DNA of 64,000 nucleotides. Source: CAKRJP01 sp963634745. GTDB taxonomy: Bacteria; Bacillota; Clostridia; Lachnospirales; Lachnospiraceae. Position 1 is the stretch's first letter, and each line of letters starts with the position of its first letter. Where the stretch lies: NCBI GenBank assembly GCA_963634745.1, contig CAVHCX010000012.1, positions 1-64,000 on the forward strand. The letters are read 5' to 3'. Shown here piece after piece: positions 8,217 through 16,217 of this stretch. The notes below the pieces were generated by a model, which made no database searches, was not told the origin of the DNA, and saw only the letters and a program-made list of their open reading frames with translations. A program made the position numbers and the translations under genes.

Positions 8217-8670
8217 CTTTATCTTCTTCCTTTCCTATCTTGTTCCTTTTTTCTTGTTTCTTTTCTTTCCTATCGTTGGTTGAATTCTTTATCCAACTTT
8301 TTATAGCCTCTTTGGACATTCTGTTTGGTTCTTTTTTTACATGCCTTTCAAAAAAATATTGTTCTTTTTTGTATACTATGAGACATATTTTGAAAGGATG
8401 TCTAGTTTTAAACAGGAGTATTTGATATTGATGTTTGAATTTTACAATTTCTTTTAGTATAATACACATGGCTTGAAAAAACAACACCATGTTGTTTAAT
8501 AAATAATTTTCTTTTATTTTAGAAAATATTTATAATTCGACAGCTTGTTGAAAAAAAGCCATACAATTGAATATCGAAAACAGTATGCAAGAGCAGCTTT
8601 AATCAATAAATAAGTTATCATCAGCATTTGTGAATAGACACAAATAAATTAAGAAGGAGGATGAAGCACA
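8217..8670. other. Divergent regulatory region, TetR gene to yhgE
   Basis: These 454 bp are AT-rich and hold no convincing gene. They contain a plus-strand promoter (8435-8463), a palindrome just downstream (8479-8497), and a second weaker inverted repeat TTTGTG-N6-CACAAA (8627-8644) close to the yhgE ribosome binding site. The yhgE leader would be about 200 nt. Confidence 0.6.
8435..8497 (+). promoter_or_regulatory. yhgE promoter with TetR-type operator
   Basis: TTGAAT (8435-8440), 17 bp, TATAAT (8458-8463). AAACAACA-CCA-TGTTGTTT (8479-8497) is a perfect 8-bp inverted repeat starting about 10 bp after the expected transcription start, where a bound TetR dimer would block elongation or initiation. 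Confidence 0.65.
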
Positions 8671-11600
8671 ATGCTTAAGAATGAATGGAAGAATTTATTG
8701 AAAAGTCCCATTATGATTGTAGTACTGATCGCCATTATATTGATTCCGTCGATATATACGTGCACCTTTTTGGCATCCATGTGGGATCCCTACGGTGAGC
8801 TTTCCGAGCTTCCGGTAGCGGTAGTCAACCAGGACAAAGCGGTGACTTACAACGGTAAGAAACTTCAAGTCGGAGACGACCTGGTAGATAACCTCAAGGA
8901 TAACACAGAACTTGATTTCCACTTTGTGGATGCAGATGAAGCCAAGAGCGGTATTGAAGATGGAACCTACTATATGGTAATCACCATTCCGGAGAATTTC
9001 TCTGAGAATGCATCAACGGTAATGGACGACACCCCGGCCCAGATGGTTTTAAACTATGAGACCAACCCGGGAACCAATTACATTGCATCGAAGTTATCTA
9101 CTTCAGCAATTACCAAGATTAAGGATACTCTTGCAGAGGAAATCGTAAGAACCTATGCAGACGAAGTATTTACATCCATTGCAGATGCAGGAGACGGTAT
9201 GCAGGAAGCAGCTGACGGAGCCGGAGAGATCGAAGATGGAACCGACCAGCTGATTGATGGAAATGATACCATCAGTGAGAACTTACAGGTATTGGCAGAC
9301 TCAACTCTTACCTTTAAAGATGGCTCTCAAACATTGACCACAGGACTTAAGACCTACACCGACGGTGTAGCCCAGGTTGATTCAGGGGCTTCTCAGTTAA
9401 AGAGTGGAACCAGCCAGTTGGCATCAGGATCTAGCCAGTTAGACGATGGAGCCGGCCAGTTAGTTGATGGAACTGCTTCTTTAAAGAGCGGAACCAGTCA
9501 GTTGGCAAGTGCAGTTCCAACCTTGACAGCAGGTACTGAAAGCCTAAGCACCGGAGCAAATAGCTTAAGTACCGGACTTAATACTTACATCGGTGGTGTA
9601 GACCAGTTACATGCCGGCGTAAATCAGTTAGAAGGCCTGACAAAGTTAGACCAGGTATTTGCAGGTATCAGCCAGCTTGATACAGCCGTAAACTTAGGAA
9701 GTAACACAAGTCCTTCCCTAGTAGCAGGAGCAAAAAGCTTAGCAGATGGAGCAAAGACAGCAAAGGCAGGAGCAGATACACTGGCAGCAGGAGCAGCCAC
9801 TGTGGATGCAGGACTAGCTAGCGTGGATGCAGGAGCAAAAAGCTTAGCAGACGGAGCGGCTAAAGTTGATGCAGGAGCAGCTACTGTAGATACAGGAGCT
9901 TCCGCACTTAATGAAGCCGTAAATGTAGGAAGCAAAGAAAGTCCATCCTTAGTAGCAGGAGCCCTAGACTTGAAAAAAGGAGCGGCTGAAGTTGCTAAAG
10001 GAGTAGATAAACTTCAGTATGCAATGTATGGAAATGATGAAAATGGCGGATTAGCTTATCTTGTTGGAGATACATCTACAGCAGCGGCAAATACATATGC
10101 GCAAATTGAACAGATCGTAAAGGATTATCAGGAAGAGAGCAAAGCTACTTTTAATGATGGTGCAGCTGAACAGACAAGTAATGCATCCGTAAATGCAAGT
10201 AGCGCATCTAATGAGGCCATGACTGCTTCTGGTGCTATGGAAAGCGCAAGCGCAAAGATTAATACAGCAGCAGACGAAGTAAATGCAGTTGCGGCAGAAA
10301 ATAATGCAAAAATTTCTGAAGCTACAGATAGTATTAATAGTCAGGTTGCTACAGTAAATAGTACTGTAGACCAGAACAATGCGAAAATAGATAGTTCTAA
10401 CAGCGCCATCACTAGCGCGGTAGAAGCTATTGAAAGAGCACTGGCAAGTGGGGATCTTTCAGAGGAAACACAAGCATCTCTAGAAAGTTCTCTTGAAGCC
10501 TTACAGGGAACCAGTTTGGTAAGTACAGACCAGGTACAAACAGTATCAGGCATGGAATTTACAACAACTTCGACTTCTGTAGACGTTAGCCAGGAATTGG
10601 CAACTTTGAATCAAAATTCCGAGAATCTAAATGCGGCAGCTACAGCCTTGAATTCAACAACAGATGCTTTAAACTTGGCAGCTGAGAAAACAGGAGCTTC
10701 AGATGATACTAAAAAGACTGTGAAAGAGCAGTTAAACACCGTATTAGGCACATCCAAACAGGCTGCGGGCCTTGCAGATGGAGCTAATAAAACTATCACA
10801 GCTATTTCACCTGCTGTCACAACATTAAAAACAGGCACGGCGACTCTTAGCGCAGGAGCGGACACTCTTAATACAGGAGTAGAGAAGCTTAGTGCAGGAA
10901 CGACACAGCTTAGTGCAGGAACCCAAGCACTTCGTTCAGGAACTTCTGATCTTAGCATAGGCGCAGGCACTCTGAGCCAAGGAACCCAGCAGTTAGCTAC
11001 AGGAACCAAGGCTCTAAGCGAAGGAGCAGCTAGCCTTGATACAGGCCTGGCAAGTCTCAGCGCAGGTGCAGATACCATAAGCGATGGAGCAAACACTCTG
11101 GGTGCAGGAATTACTTCTCTTAAGACCAGTACAAGCGCTTTCCCGGCTGCAGCAACAGGTATGAAGACCTTGATTGCCGGATTTGATCAGCTTTCAGGCG
11201 AAAAGCTGGCAAACGGACAATATGCGAATGAATATCAGCTGACAGCAGGTGCAAGCCAGTTGGCAACAGGAGCAGGAACCTTAGCAGCAGGAGCAGGAAC
11301 CTTAGGAGACGGTGTTTACCAGTTAGATGCAGGAGCAACTACATTGGCAGCAGGAACCCAGACTTTGAAGGCAGGAACCGCTTCCGCAGTATCCGGTGTA
11401 AACCAGTTAGACGAAGGAGCAGCAAGCCTTCTTTCAGGTACCAACCAGTTGGTAGCAAATAATTCTACTTTAAACAGCGGTTCTGAGCAGCTTACAAGCG
11501 GAGCAGGACAGATTCAGAGTGGAGCACAGCAGTTGGCAGATGGATCCGTAACATTAGGCGAGGGACTTGCAAGCTTAAAAGATGGATCAATTACATTAAA

Positions 11601-12330
11601 AGATGCATTACAGGACGGCGCAGATACAGTAGCCGATAATAAAGCAACAGATAAGACATTAGACATGTTCTCAGCCCCGGTTAAGGCGGAGGAGACACAG
11701 ATTACAACGGTTGACAATAATGGTTCAGCCATGAGCGCATATATGATGTGTGTAGGACTTTGGGTAGGAGCGTTGGCATTCTGCTTATTGTACCCACTTA
11801 CAAAATATAAAGGAAAGTTAAAGAATTCCTTCAGCTGGTGGCTCAGCAAAGCCAGTGTAGCTTACCCGGCAGCAGTTCTTATGGGACTTATCGTGGTAGG
11901 AGTTGCACATGTAAGCTTAGGATTTAATCCGGCAGACCTTGGAAAAGAGCTCTTCGTAGCATGCTTATCTTGTTTGGCATTTATGTCTATGCAGTATTTC
12001 GCAAACGTAGCCTTGGGTAAGGTAGGAAGCTTCTTAATGTTAGTATTCATGGTACTTCAGTTGGCAGGATCCGCAGGAACCTATCCGGTAGAGATTTCCG
12101 GAAGCTTAGCAAATGCCTTACATAAATATGTTCCGTTTACTTATGTAGTAGATGGATTCCGTAAAGCAATTTGCGGAGCAGGAAATATTACAGAAACTGT
12201 AGTAGTTATGATCGCAATTATCTTAGTATTTACACTTCTTACAATTCTATTGTTCCATTACAGAACAAGAAGAATCGAACATGGTAAGAGATGTGCATAC
12301 GATTTCCTTGAAGAGCATGGATTGGCATAA
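8671..12330 (+). CDS. yhgE: YhgE/Pip domain membrane protein with long XXXLXXG heptad arrays
   Basis: Very large (1219 aa) member of the YhgE/Pip family (phage infection protein type). One transmembrane helix near residues 15-37 precedes the Pip N-terminal domain. Two long blocks of X-X-X-L-X-X-G heptads (about 190-440 and 705-1010), rich in Ala, Gly, Ser and Thr, flank an Ala/Ser/Asn-rich helical spacer (about 450-700). Five or six hydrophobic segments fill about 1025-1200, resembling ABC-2 type permeases. The start follows AGAAGGAGG. Family members are surface proteins; lactococcal Pip is a phage receptor, and others are tied to type VII-like secretion or export. The role here is not known. 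Control by the divergent TetR protein is likely. Confidence 0.92.
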   Translation: MLKNEWKNLLKSPIMIVVLIAIILIPSIYTCTFLASMWDPYGELSELPVAVVNQDKAVTYNGKKLQVGDDLVDNLKDNTELDFHFVDADEAKSGIEDGTYYMVITIPENFSENASTVMDDTPAQMVLNYETNPGTNYIASKLSTSAITKIKDTLAEEIVRTYADEVFTSIADAGDGMQEAADGAGEIEDGTDQLIDGNDTISENLQVLADSTLTFKDGSQTLTTGLKTYTDGVAQVDSGASQLKSGTSQLASGSSQLDDGAGQLVDGTASLKSGTSQLASAVPTLTAGTESLSTGANSLSTGLNTYIGGVDQLHAGVNQLEGLTKLDQVFAGISQLDTAVNLGSNTSPSLVAGAKSLADGAKTAKAGADTLAAGAATVDAGLASVDAGAKSLADGAAKVDAGAATVDTGASALNEAVNVGSKESPSLVAGALDLKKGAAEVAKGVDKLQYAMYGNDENGGLAYLVGDTSTAAANTYAQIEQIVKDYQEESKATFNDGAAEQTSNASVNASSASNEAMTASGAMESASAKINTAADEVNAVAAENNAKISEATDSINSQVATVNSTVDQNNAKIDSSNSAITSAVEAIERALASGDLSEETQASLESSLEALQGTSLVSTDQVQTVSGMEFTTTSTSVDVSQELATLNQNSENLNAAATALNSTTDALNLAAEKTGASDDTKKTVKEQLNTVLGTSKQAAGLADGANKTITAISPAVTTLKTGTATLSAGADTLNTGVEKLSAGTTQLSAGTQALRSGTSDLSIGAGTLSQGTQQLATGTKALSEGAASLDTGLASLSAGADTISDGANTLGAGITSLKTSTSAFPAAATGMKTLIAGFDQLSGEKLANGQYANEYQLTAGASQLATGAGTLAAGAGTLGDGVYQLDAGATTLAAGTQTLKAGTASAVSGVNQLDEGAASLLSGTNQLVANNSTLNSGSEQLTSGAGQIQSGAQQLADGSVTLGEGLASLKDGSITLKDALQDGADTVADNKATDKTLDMFSAPVKAEETQITTVDNNGSAMSAYMMCVGLWVGALAFCLLYPLTKYKGKLKNSFSWWLSKASVAYPAAVLMGLIVVGVAHVSLGFNPADLGKELFVACLSCLAFMSMQYFANVALGKVGSFLMLVFMVLQLAGSAGTYPVEISGSLANALHKYVPFTYVVDGFRKAICGAGNITETVVVMIAIILVFTLLTILLFHYRTRRIEHGKRCAYDFLEEHGLA

Positions 12331-12357
12331 CAATCGATGACAATGTAAAAGGTAAAT

Positions 12358-12395
12358 AAAAGATCCCATGGGCAAAGGTCCGTGGGATCTTTTTT
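12358..12395 (+). terminator. yhgE terminator
   Basis: AAAGATCCCATGG pairs with CCGTGGGATCTTT and is followed by T residues. Confidence 0.9.
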
Positions 12396-12457
12396 GTATT
12401 TATTTAAATGCATACAGTGCTTTTTTGCTTTATTGTGCTAAAAGAATAAAATTCTTC

Positions 12458-12486
12458 TTGCAATATAGGCGCCTACAAAGTATAGT
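12458..12486 (+). promoter_or_regulatory. Promoter of the glycine riboswitch/AGCS transcript
   Basis: TTGCAA (12458-12463), 17 bp, TATAGT (12481-12486). It gives a leader of about 400 nt that contains the riboswitch. Confidence 0.75.
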
Positions 12487-12502
12487 AGAGAAAGGTTGTG
12501 TG

Positions 12503-12571
12503 TTTAAACAGGCATGGAAAACTGTCTAAAAACTGGATTTCCCAGGGTTTTTATAATTTGCCTTGTTTAAA
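12503..12571 (+). other. Paired leader segment upstream of the riboswitch
   Basis: TTTAAACAGGCA (12503-12514) pairs with TGCCTTGTTTAAA (12559-12571) with one bulged base. Inside is a second imperfect hairpin, AAAAACTGG with CCAGGGTTTTT (12528-12552), ending in T residues like a weak terminator. It is not part of the known aptamer fold. Confidence 0.4.
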
Positions 12572-12595
12572 AAGCTACAACTTTGGAGCAATTTT

Positions 12596-12791
12596 CGAGA
12601 TGAAGTTTGCAGGAAAACGATGGAAACATCTACCGAAGGAGTAACACTCTCAGGTGCCGGCGGGACCGGTGCAACTGTAAATGGATCGACTCTCTGGAGA
12701 CACCCGGATTAAAAAGTCGGGGGCCGAAGGTGCAACTTATAAGCGGATCTTACAGCGCTTATGGGAATCTCTCAGGCAAATGGACAGAGAA
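12596..12791 (+). ncRNA. Tandem glycine riboswitch
   Basis: Two glycine aptamers in series. Aptamer I shows ACCGAAGGAGTAA (from 12632) and CTCTCAGGTGCC (12648 onward); its 5' boundary is uncertain. Aptamer II begins with CTCTCTGGAGA (12690-12700), has GGGGCCGAAGGTGCAA around 12720 and ends with CTCTCAGGCAAATGGACAGAG. The arrangement matches the gcvT-type tandem of Bacillus. It precedes an alanine/glycine:cation symporter, a frequent target of this riboswitch. Confidence 0.93.
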
Positions 12792-12851
12792 GATATTATA
12801 GTTCTTAAAGTATCTTATCTAATTTCCAATTATCTCCACCAGAATTTTGCA

Positions 12852-12877
12852 TCCTTATATTAAAAAAATATATAGGA
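12852..12877 (+). promoter_or_regulatory. Hairpin covering the AGCS ribosome binding site
   Basis: TCCTTATAT (12852-12860) can pair with ATATATAGGA (12868-12877) with one bulge, hiding the GGA of the Shine-Dalgarno. No intrinsic terminator lies between aptamer II and the start codon, so the riboswitch may act on translation. An alternative anti-SD, TCTCC, is at 12833-12837. Confidence 0.45.
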
Positions 12878-12889
12878 GAGGAAAAGAAC

Positions 12890-14305
12890 ATGTGGAACAC
12901 AATTAACAATGTATTAGGAGCCATCGATAACTTCGTTTGGGGCGTGCCTTTAATGGTGCTTATTATGGCAGGAGGCCTTCTTTTAACCCTTCGTTTAGGG
13001 GTCTTGCAGGTGCGAAAGCTGCCCCTTGCCCTCAAATGGATGGTCTTAAATGAAGAAGGCGGGGAGGGAGAGATCTCTAGTTTCTCAGCTCTTTGTACAG
13101 CCTTAAGTGCCACCATCGGAACCGGTAACATCGTAGGTGTTGCTACGGCCGTATGTGCAGGAGGACCGGGAGCCTTATTCTGGATGATCGTGGCAGCCTT
13201 TCTTGGAATGGCAACCAAGTTTTCAGAAGGCCTTTTGGCAGTCAAGTACCGGGTAGTGGCCCCGGATGGTCACAGTCTTGGAGGACCCTTCTACTATATT
13301 GAGCAGGGAATGGGAAAGAAGTGGACCTGGCTTGCCAAGCTGTTTGCCTTTTTTGGCGTTTGCGTAGGCCTCTTTGGTATCGGTACCTTCAGTCAGGTAA
13401 ATGGTATCGCCAGTGCCATTCATAATTTCTTTGATCCAAACAATGCCCACACAGTCAATCTTTTTGTAGGAGAATATTCCTGGGCAGTGGTCATTGCATC
13501 CCTAGTCTTGGCAGTATGTGTAGCGGCTGTATTAATTGGAGGCGTTAAGAGAATTGCCAGCGTCAGTCAGATCGTGGTGCCTTTTATGGCCATTATTTAT
13601 ATCGTATTTGTTTTGATCCTGGTTTTCACTAATTTATCTGAGGTACCGGCAGCCTTTAAGACTATTGTGGTGGCAGCCTTCAGCCCCAAGGCTATAACAG
13701 GAGGAGCAGTGGGTAGCTTCTTAGTGGCTATGCAAAAGGGTGTTGCCAGAGGTATTTTCTCTAATGAGGCAGGTCTTGGTAGTGCCCCCATCGCAGCGGC
13801 GGCAGCTCAGACTAAGGAGCCGGTTCGTCAGGGCCTTGTCAGCATGACAGGAACCTTTATTGATACCATTGTCATCTGTACCTTGACAGGACTTTCTATT
13901 GTCATCACAGGTGCTTGGCAGGTAGAAGGTTTAGAGGGAGTCGAAGTTACTTCCTATGCCTTCCAAAATGGCCTTCCCTTCCCGGGACAGGTTTCTGCCT
14001 TTATATTGATGCTTTGCCTGGTATTCTTTGCTTTTACGACCATTCTTGGCTGGGATTATTACAGCGAGCGCTGCCTAGAGTACCTGACCGGTGGAAATAT
14101 GGGAGCTGTTAAGACCTTCCGCTGGATTTATATTCTTGCAGTATTTATCGGACCCTATATGACCGTAAGTGCGGTATGGACCATTGCAGATATCTTTAAC
14201 GGACTGATGGCTCTTCCGAATATGATTGCCCTCTTTGCCCTAAGTGGAGTTGTGGCAAGAGAGACCAAGGACTTCTTTCAGAGAATGAAACAAGGCCAAA
14301 TCTAA
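12890..14305 (+). CDS. Alanine/glycine:cation symporter (AGCS family)
   Basis: Sodium-coupled amino acid carrier of the inner membrane, 471 aa with about ten or eleven helices. The conserved AGCS stretch around residues 60-100 (SALCTALSATIGTGNIVGVA then GGPGALFWM) and SNEAGLGSAP near 297 are present. GGAGAGGAAAAG precedes the ATG. The tandem glycine riboswitch in its leader argues that glycine is the substrate; such switches often turn on glycine use or export when glycine is abundant. It is a single-gene transcript closed by a strong terminator. A second AGCS gene at 57.9-59.4 kb lacks a riboswitch. Confidence 0.95.
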   Translation: MWNTINNVLGAIDNFVWGVPLMVLIMAGGLLLTLRLGVLQVRKLPLALKWMVLNEEGGEGEISSFSALCTALSATIGTGNIVGVATAVCAGGPGALFWMIVAAFLGMATKFSEGLLAVKYRVVAPDGHSLGGPFYYIEQGMGKKWTWLAKLFAFFGVCVGLFGIGTFSQVNGIASAIHNFFDPNNAHTVNLFVGEYSWAVVIASLVLAVCVAAVLIGGVKRIASVSQIVVPFMAIIYIVFVLILVFTNLSEVPAAFKTIVVAAFSPKAITGGAVGSFLVAMQKGVARGIFSNEAGLGSAPIAAAAAQTKEPVRQGLVSMTGTFIDTIVICTLTGLSIVITGAWQVEGLEGVEVTSYAFQNGLPFPGQVSAFILMLCLVFFAFTTILGWDYYSERCLEYLTGGNMGAVKTFRWIYILAVFIGPYMTVSAVWTIADIFNGLMALPNMIALFALSGVVARETKDFFQRMKQGQI

Positions 14306-14320
14306 AGCCTAGAGCTTATA

Positions 14321-14366
14321 AAAAAGATCCCGATTCTTCTTGCTTTAAGAATCGGGATCTTTTTTA
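14321..14366. terminator. Bidirectional terminator, AGCS symporter and thrH
   Basis: AAAAAGATCCCGATTCTT and AAGAATCGGGATCTTTTT form an 18-bp stem between convergent genes. Confidence 0.95.
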
Positions 14367-14394
14367 GTGTAAAGCATTTGGATGCTTATGAAAG

Positions 14395-14994
14395 CTATAA
14401 AACAGCCTTAATAGCAGCCAATAATTCATCGTAAGTTTCGTAGGCCGGAATCTCCGGATATTCCGCCTTAATAGCGTCTGTGCTCTTGAAGAGGAAGCCT
14501 GCCTTGCTGGCCTGTATCATGCCCAGATCATTGTGGCTGTCACCGCTGGCAATGGTATCAAATCCAATGGACTGCAGGGCCTTTACGGTGGTATATTTGG
14601 TATTCTCACAGCGCATCTTAAAGTCTGTAATCTCTCCGTCTTCCGCAATCTCTAAGGAGTTACAGAAAATGGTAGGATTTCCCAGCTTCTTAATCAAGGG
14701 TCCTGCAAATTCAGTGAAGGTATCACTTAAGATCAGGACCTGGGTCAGGTCTCGAAGTTCATCCAAAAATTCCTTGGCTCCGGGCATTGGATCAATGCGG
14801 GAAATGGTTTCTTGTACTTCCTTAATTCCCATGCCATGGGCCTTTAAGATGTCAAGACGATACTTCATTAACTTATCATAGTCCGGCTCGTCTCTGGTAG
14901 TTCTCTTAAGCTCGACAATTCCGCTTTCTTCAGCAAAGGTAATCCAAATCTCAGGGACCAATACCCCTTCTAAATCTAGGCAAACAATATTCAT
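14395..14994 (-). CDS. thrH: ThrH-type HAD phosphatase (phosphoserine / homoserine kinase-like)
   Basis: HAD hydrolase of 199 aa. ThrH of Pseudomonas dephosphorylates phosphoserine and can pass the phosphate to homoserine. The start is placed at ATG 14994, preceded by GGAGAG, because the family begins MNIVCLDLEGVLVPEIW; the longer frame up to 15126 has no ribosome binding site. Motif I is DLEGV (Asp7, Glu9), motif II LILSDTF, and motif IV GDSHNDLGM. A leader of about 110 nt with two hairpins precedes it. It is a single gene, possibly for serine supply; no serA or serC is near. Confidence 0.9.
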   Translation of the reverse strand: MNIVCLDLEGVLVPEIWITFAEESGIVELKRTTRDEPDYDKLMKYRLDILKAHGMGIKEVQETISRIDPMPGAKEFLDELRDLTQVLILSDTFTEFAGPLIKKLGNPTIFCNSLEIAEDGEITDFKMRCENTKYTTVKALQSIGFDTIASGDSHNDLGMIQASKAGFLFKSTDAIKAEYPEIPAYETYDELLAAIKAVL

Positions 14995-15045
14995 AATCTC
15001 TCCATTCCGACCAATTTTATATAAATTTGTCATCTTATTTTTTAA

Positions 15046-15105
15046 GAATTGCCTGCCAGAAAGGCAAGGGGCAATCCTTTTTTGAGGCAAGGAATTTACG
15101 GCCTC
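15046..15105 (-). promoter_or_regulatory. Two-hairpin leader of thrH
   Basis: In the thrH 5' untranslated region, GAGGC/GCCTC (15084-15105) and GGATTGCC/GGCAATTC (15046-15077, enclosing TGCC/GGCA) form two stems separated by an A run. On the plus strand the larger one is followed by six T residues, so it would also terminate any plus-strand transcript entering from thrH. Confidence 0.45.
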
Positions 15106-15114
15106 AACATCCTG

Positions 15115-15142
15115 ATTATAACCCATGTATGAAAAATTTCAA
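15115..15142 (-). promoter_or_regulatory. thrH promoter
   Basis: On the minus strand TTGAAA (15137-15142), 16 bp, TATAAT (15115-15120). Transcription would start near 15108, directly before the first leader hairpin. Confidence 0.6.
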
Positions 15143-15181
15143 AGTACAAAAATACATACCAAAAAGGTATCATTCGCTGTG

Positions 15182-15210
15182 TTGCTTTATCGCGTTAAAT
15201 CGTGTATAGT
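15182..15210 (+). promoter_or_regulatory. aroE promoter
   Basis: TTGCTT (15182-15187), 17 bp, TATAGT (15205-15210), about 37 bp upstream of the aroE ATG. Confidence 0.65.
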
Positions 15211-15246
15211 TTGAGGTAGCTATTTGAGGAAAGGAAATTATTTATT

Positions 15247-16113
15247 ATGTCAAAACATATTACAGGACACACAGGTTTATTATGCTTACTGGGAAGCCCG
15301 GTAGCCCACAGTATTTCTCCGGAGATGCACAACGAGGCATGCGATCAGTTGGGATTGGATTATTCCTACCTTGCCTTTGATGTACCGGAAGACAAGATGC
15401 CCCAGGCAGTGGAAGGCCTTCGCACTATGGGAGCCAGAGGATGGAACATTACCATGCCGGGAAAGAATATTATGTGCAAGTTGGCAGACAAGCTTTCTCC
15501 CGCATCAGAGATTTCAGGCGCTTGCAATACCGTGGTCAATGACAATGGAGTCCTTACTGCTTATACCACAGACGGTGTAGGATTTATGCGGGCGGTTGCC
15601 GAGAATGGTGTAGATATCATCGGAAAGAAGATGACCCTCTTTGGAGCCGGTGGAGCAGCAACTGCAATCCTAGTTCAGGCAGCCTTAGACGGAGTGGCAG
15701 AGATCAATGTATTTAATGTAAAAGACAACTTCTACGACAGAGCAGAGTCCATTGCGGCCAAGTTAAATGAGAGAACCGACTGCAAGGTAAGCCTGCATGA
15801 TTTTTCTGATCCGGACTTGATCCGAGCTTCTATCGCAGACAGTGCAATTTTAGTAAACGGAACCTCTGTAGGAATGGCTCCAAATACCGACGCTACAGTC
15901 CTTCCGGACACCGACATGCTTCATGAGGGCTTGTTTGTATTTGATGTTATCTACAATCCGGCCGAGACAAGATTCTTAAGAGAAGCAAGGGAAGCAGGCT
16001 GCAAGACAGCCAATGGCATGTACATGCTCTTATATCAAGGAGCTGCATCCTTCAAGCTTTGGACCGGAGAGGATATGCCGGTGGAGATTGTGAAAGAAAA
16101 ATATTTCTCCTAG
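15247..16113 (+). CDS. aroE: Shikimate dehydrogenase
   Basis: NADP-dependent reduction of 3-dehydroshikimate to shikimate in the aromatic amino acid pathway; cytosolic, 288 aa. The substrate domain has GSPVAHSISPEMHN (16-29) and NITMPGK with catalytic Lys73; TTDG supplies Asp109. The Rossmann loop is GAGGAATA (133-140), and NGTSVGM follows. The lysine motif reads MPGK where many enzymes have IPHK or MPHK, as seen in quinate/shikimate dehydrogenase relatives, so a related substrate is possible. GAGGAAAGG stands before the ATG. It is monocistronic with its own promoter and terminator and is not next to other aro genes. Confidence 0.92.
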   Translation: MSKHITGHTGLLCLLGSPVAHSISPEMHNEACDQLGLDYSYLAFDVPEDKMPQAVEGLRTMGARGWNITMPGKNIMCKLADKLSPASEISGACNTVVNDNGVLTAYTTDGVGFMRAVAENGVDIIGKKMTLFGAGGAATAILVQAALDGVAEINVFNVKDNFYDRAESIAAKLNERTDCKVSLHDFSDPDLIRASIADSAILVNGTSVGMAPNTDATVLPDTDMLHEGLFVFDVIYNPAETRFLREAREAGCKTANGMYMLLYQGAASFKLWTGEDMPVEIVKEKYFS

Positions 16114-16150
16114 AACTTTTTAAGGCAGCTTATAAGCCTGGTAGATAAAA

Positions 16151-16192
16151 AAAAGGCGGGAAATTCTGAAGATTCGGAATTTCCCGCCTTTT
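16151..16192. terminator. Bidirectional terminator, aroE and TauE exporter
   Basis: AAAAGGCGGGAAATTC pairs perfectly with GAATTTCCCGCCTTTT around a 10-nt loop between convergent genes. Confidence 0.95.
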
Positions 16193-16217
16193 ATTGCTCG
16201 CAAAAAGCTCTTTGATT

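Noticed and set aside
8149..8490. Longer reading frame extending upstream of the TetR start (minus strand)
   Set aside because: It is AT-driven, runs in another frame over the TetR start and the yhgE promoter, and has no ribosome binding site or recognisable domain.
9220..11640. Repeats that could be taken for a CRISPR array or minisatellite, and long antisense frames
   Set aside because: The repeats encode heptads of the YhgE protein in one continuous frame with no spacer structure; the antisense frames are products of the same low-complexity coding sequence.
12607..12863. Short reading frames over the glycine riboswitch
   Set aside because: They overlap the conserved aptamer sequence, lack ribosome binding sites and encode nothing recognisable.
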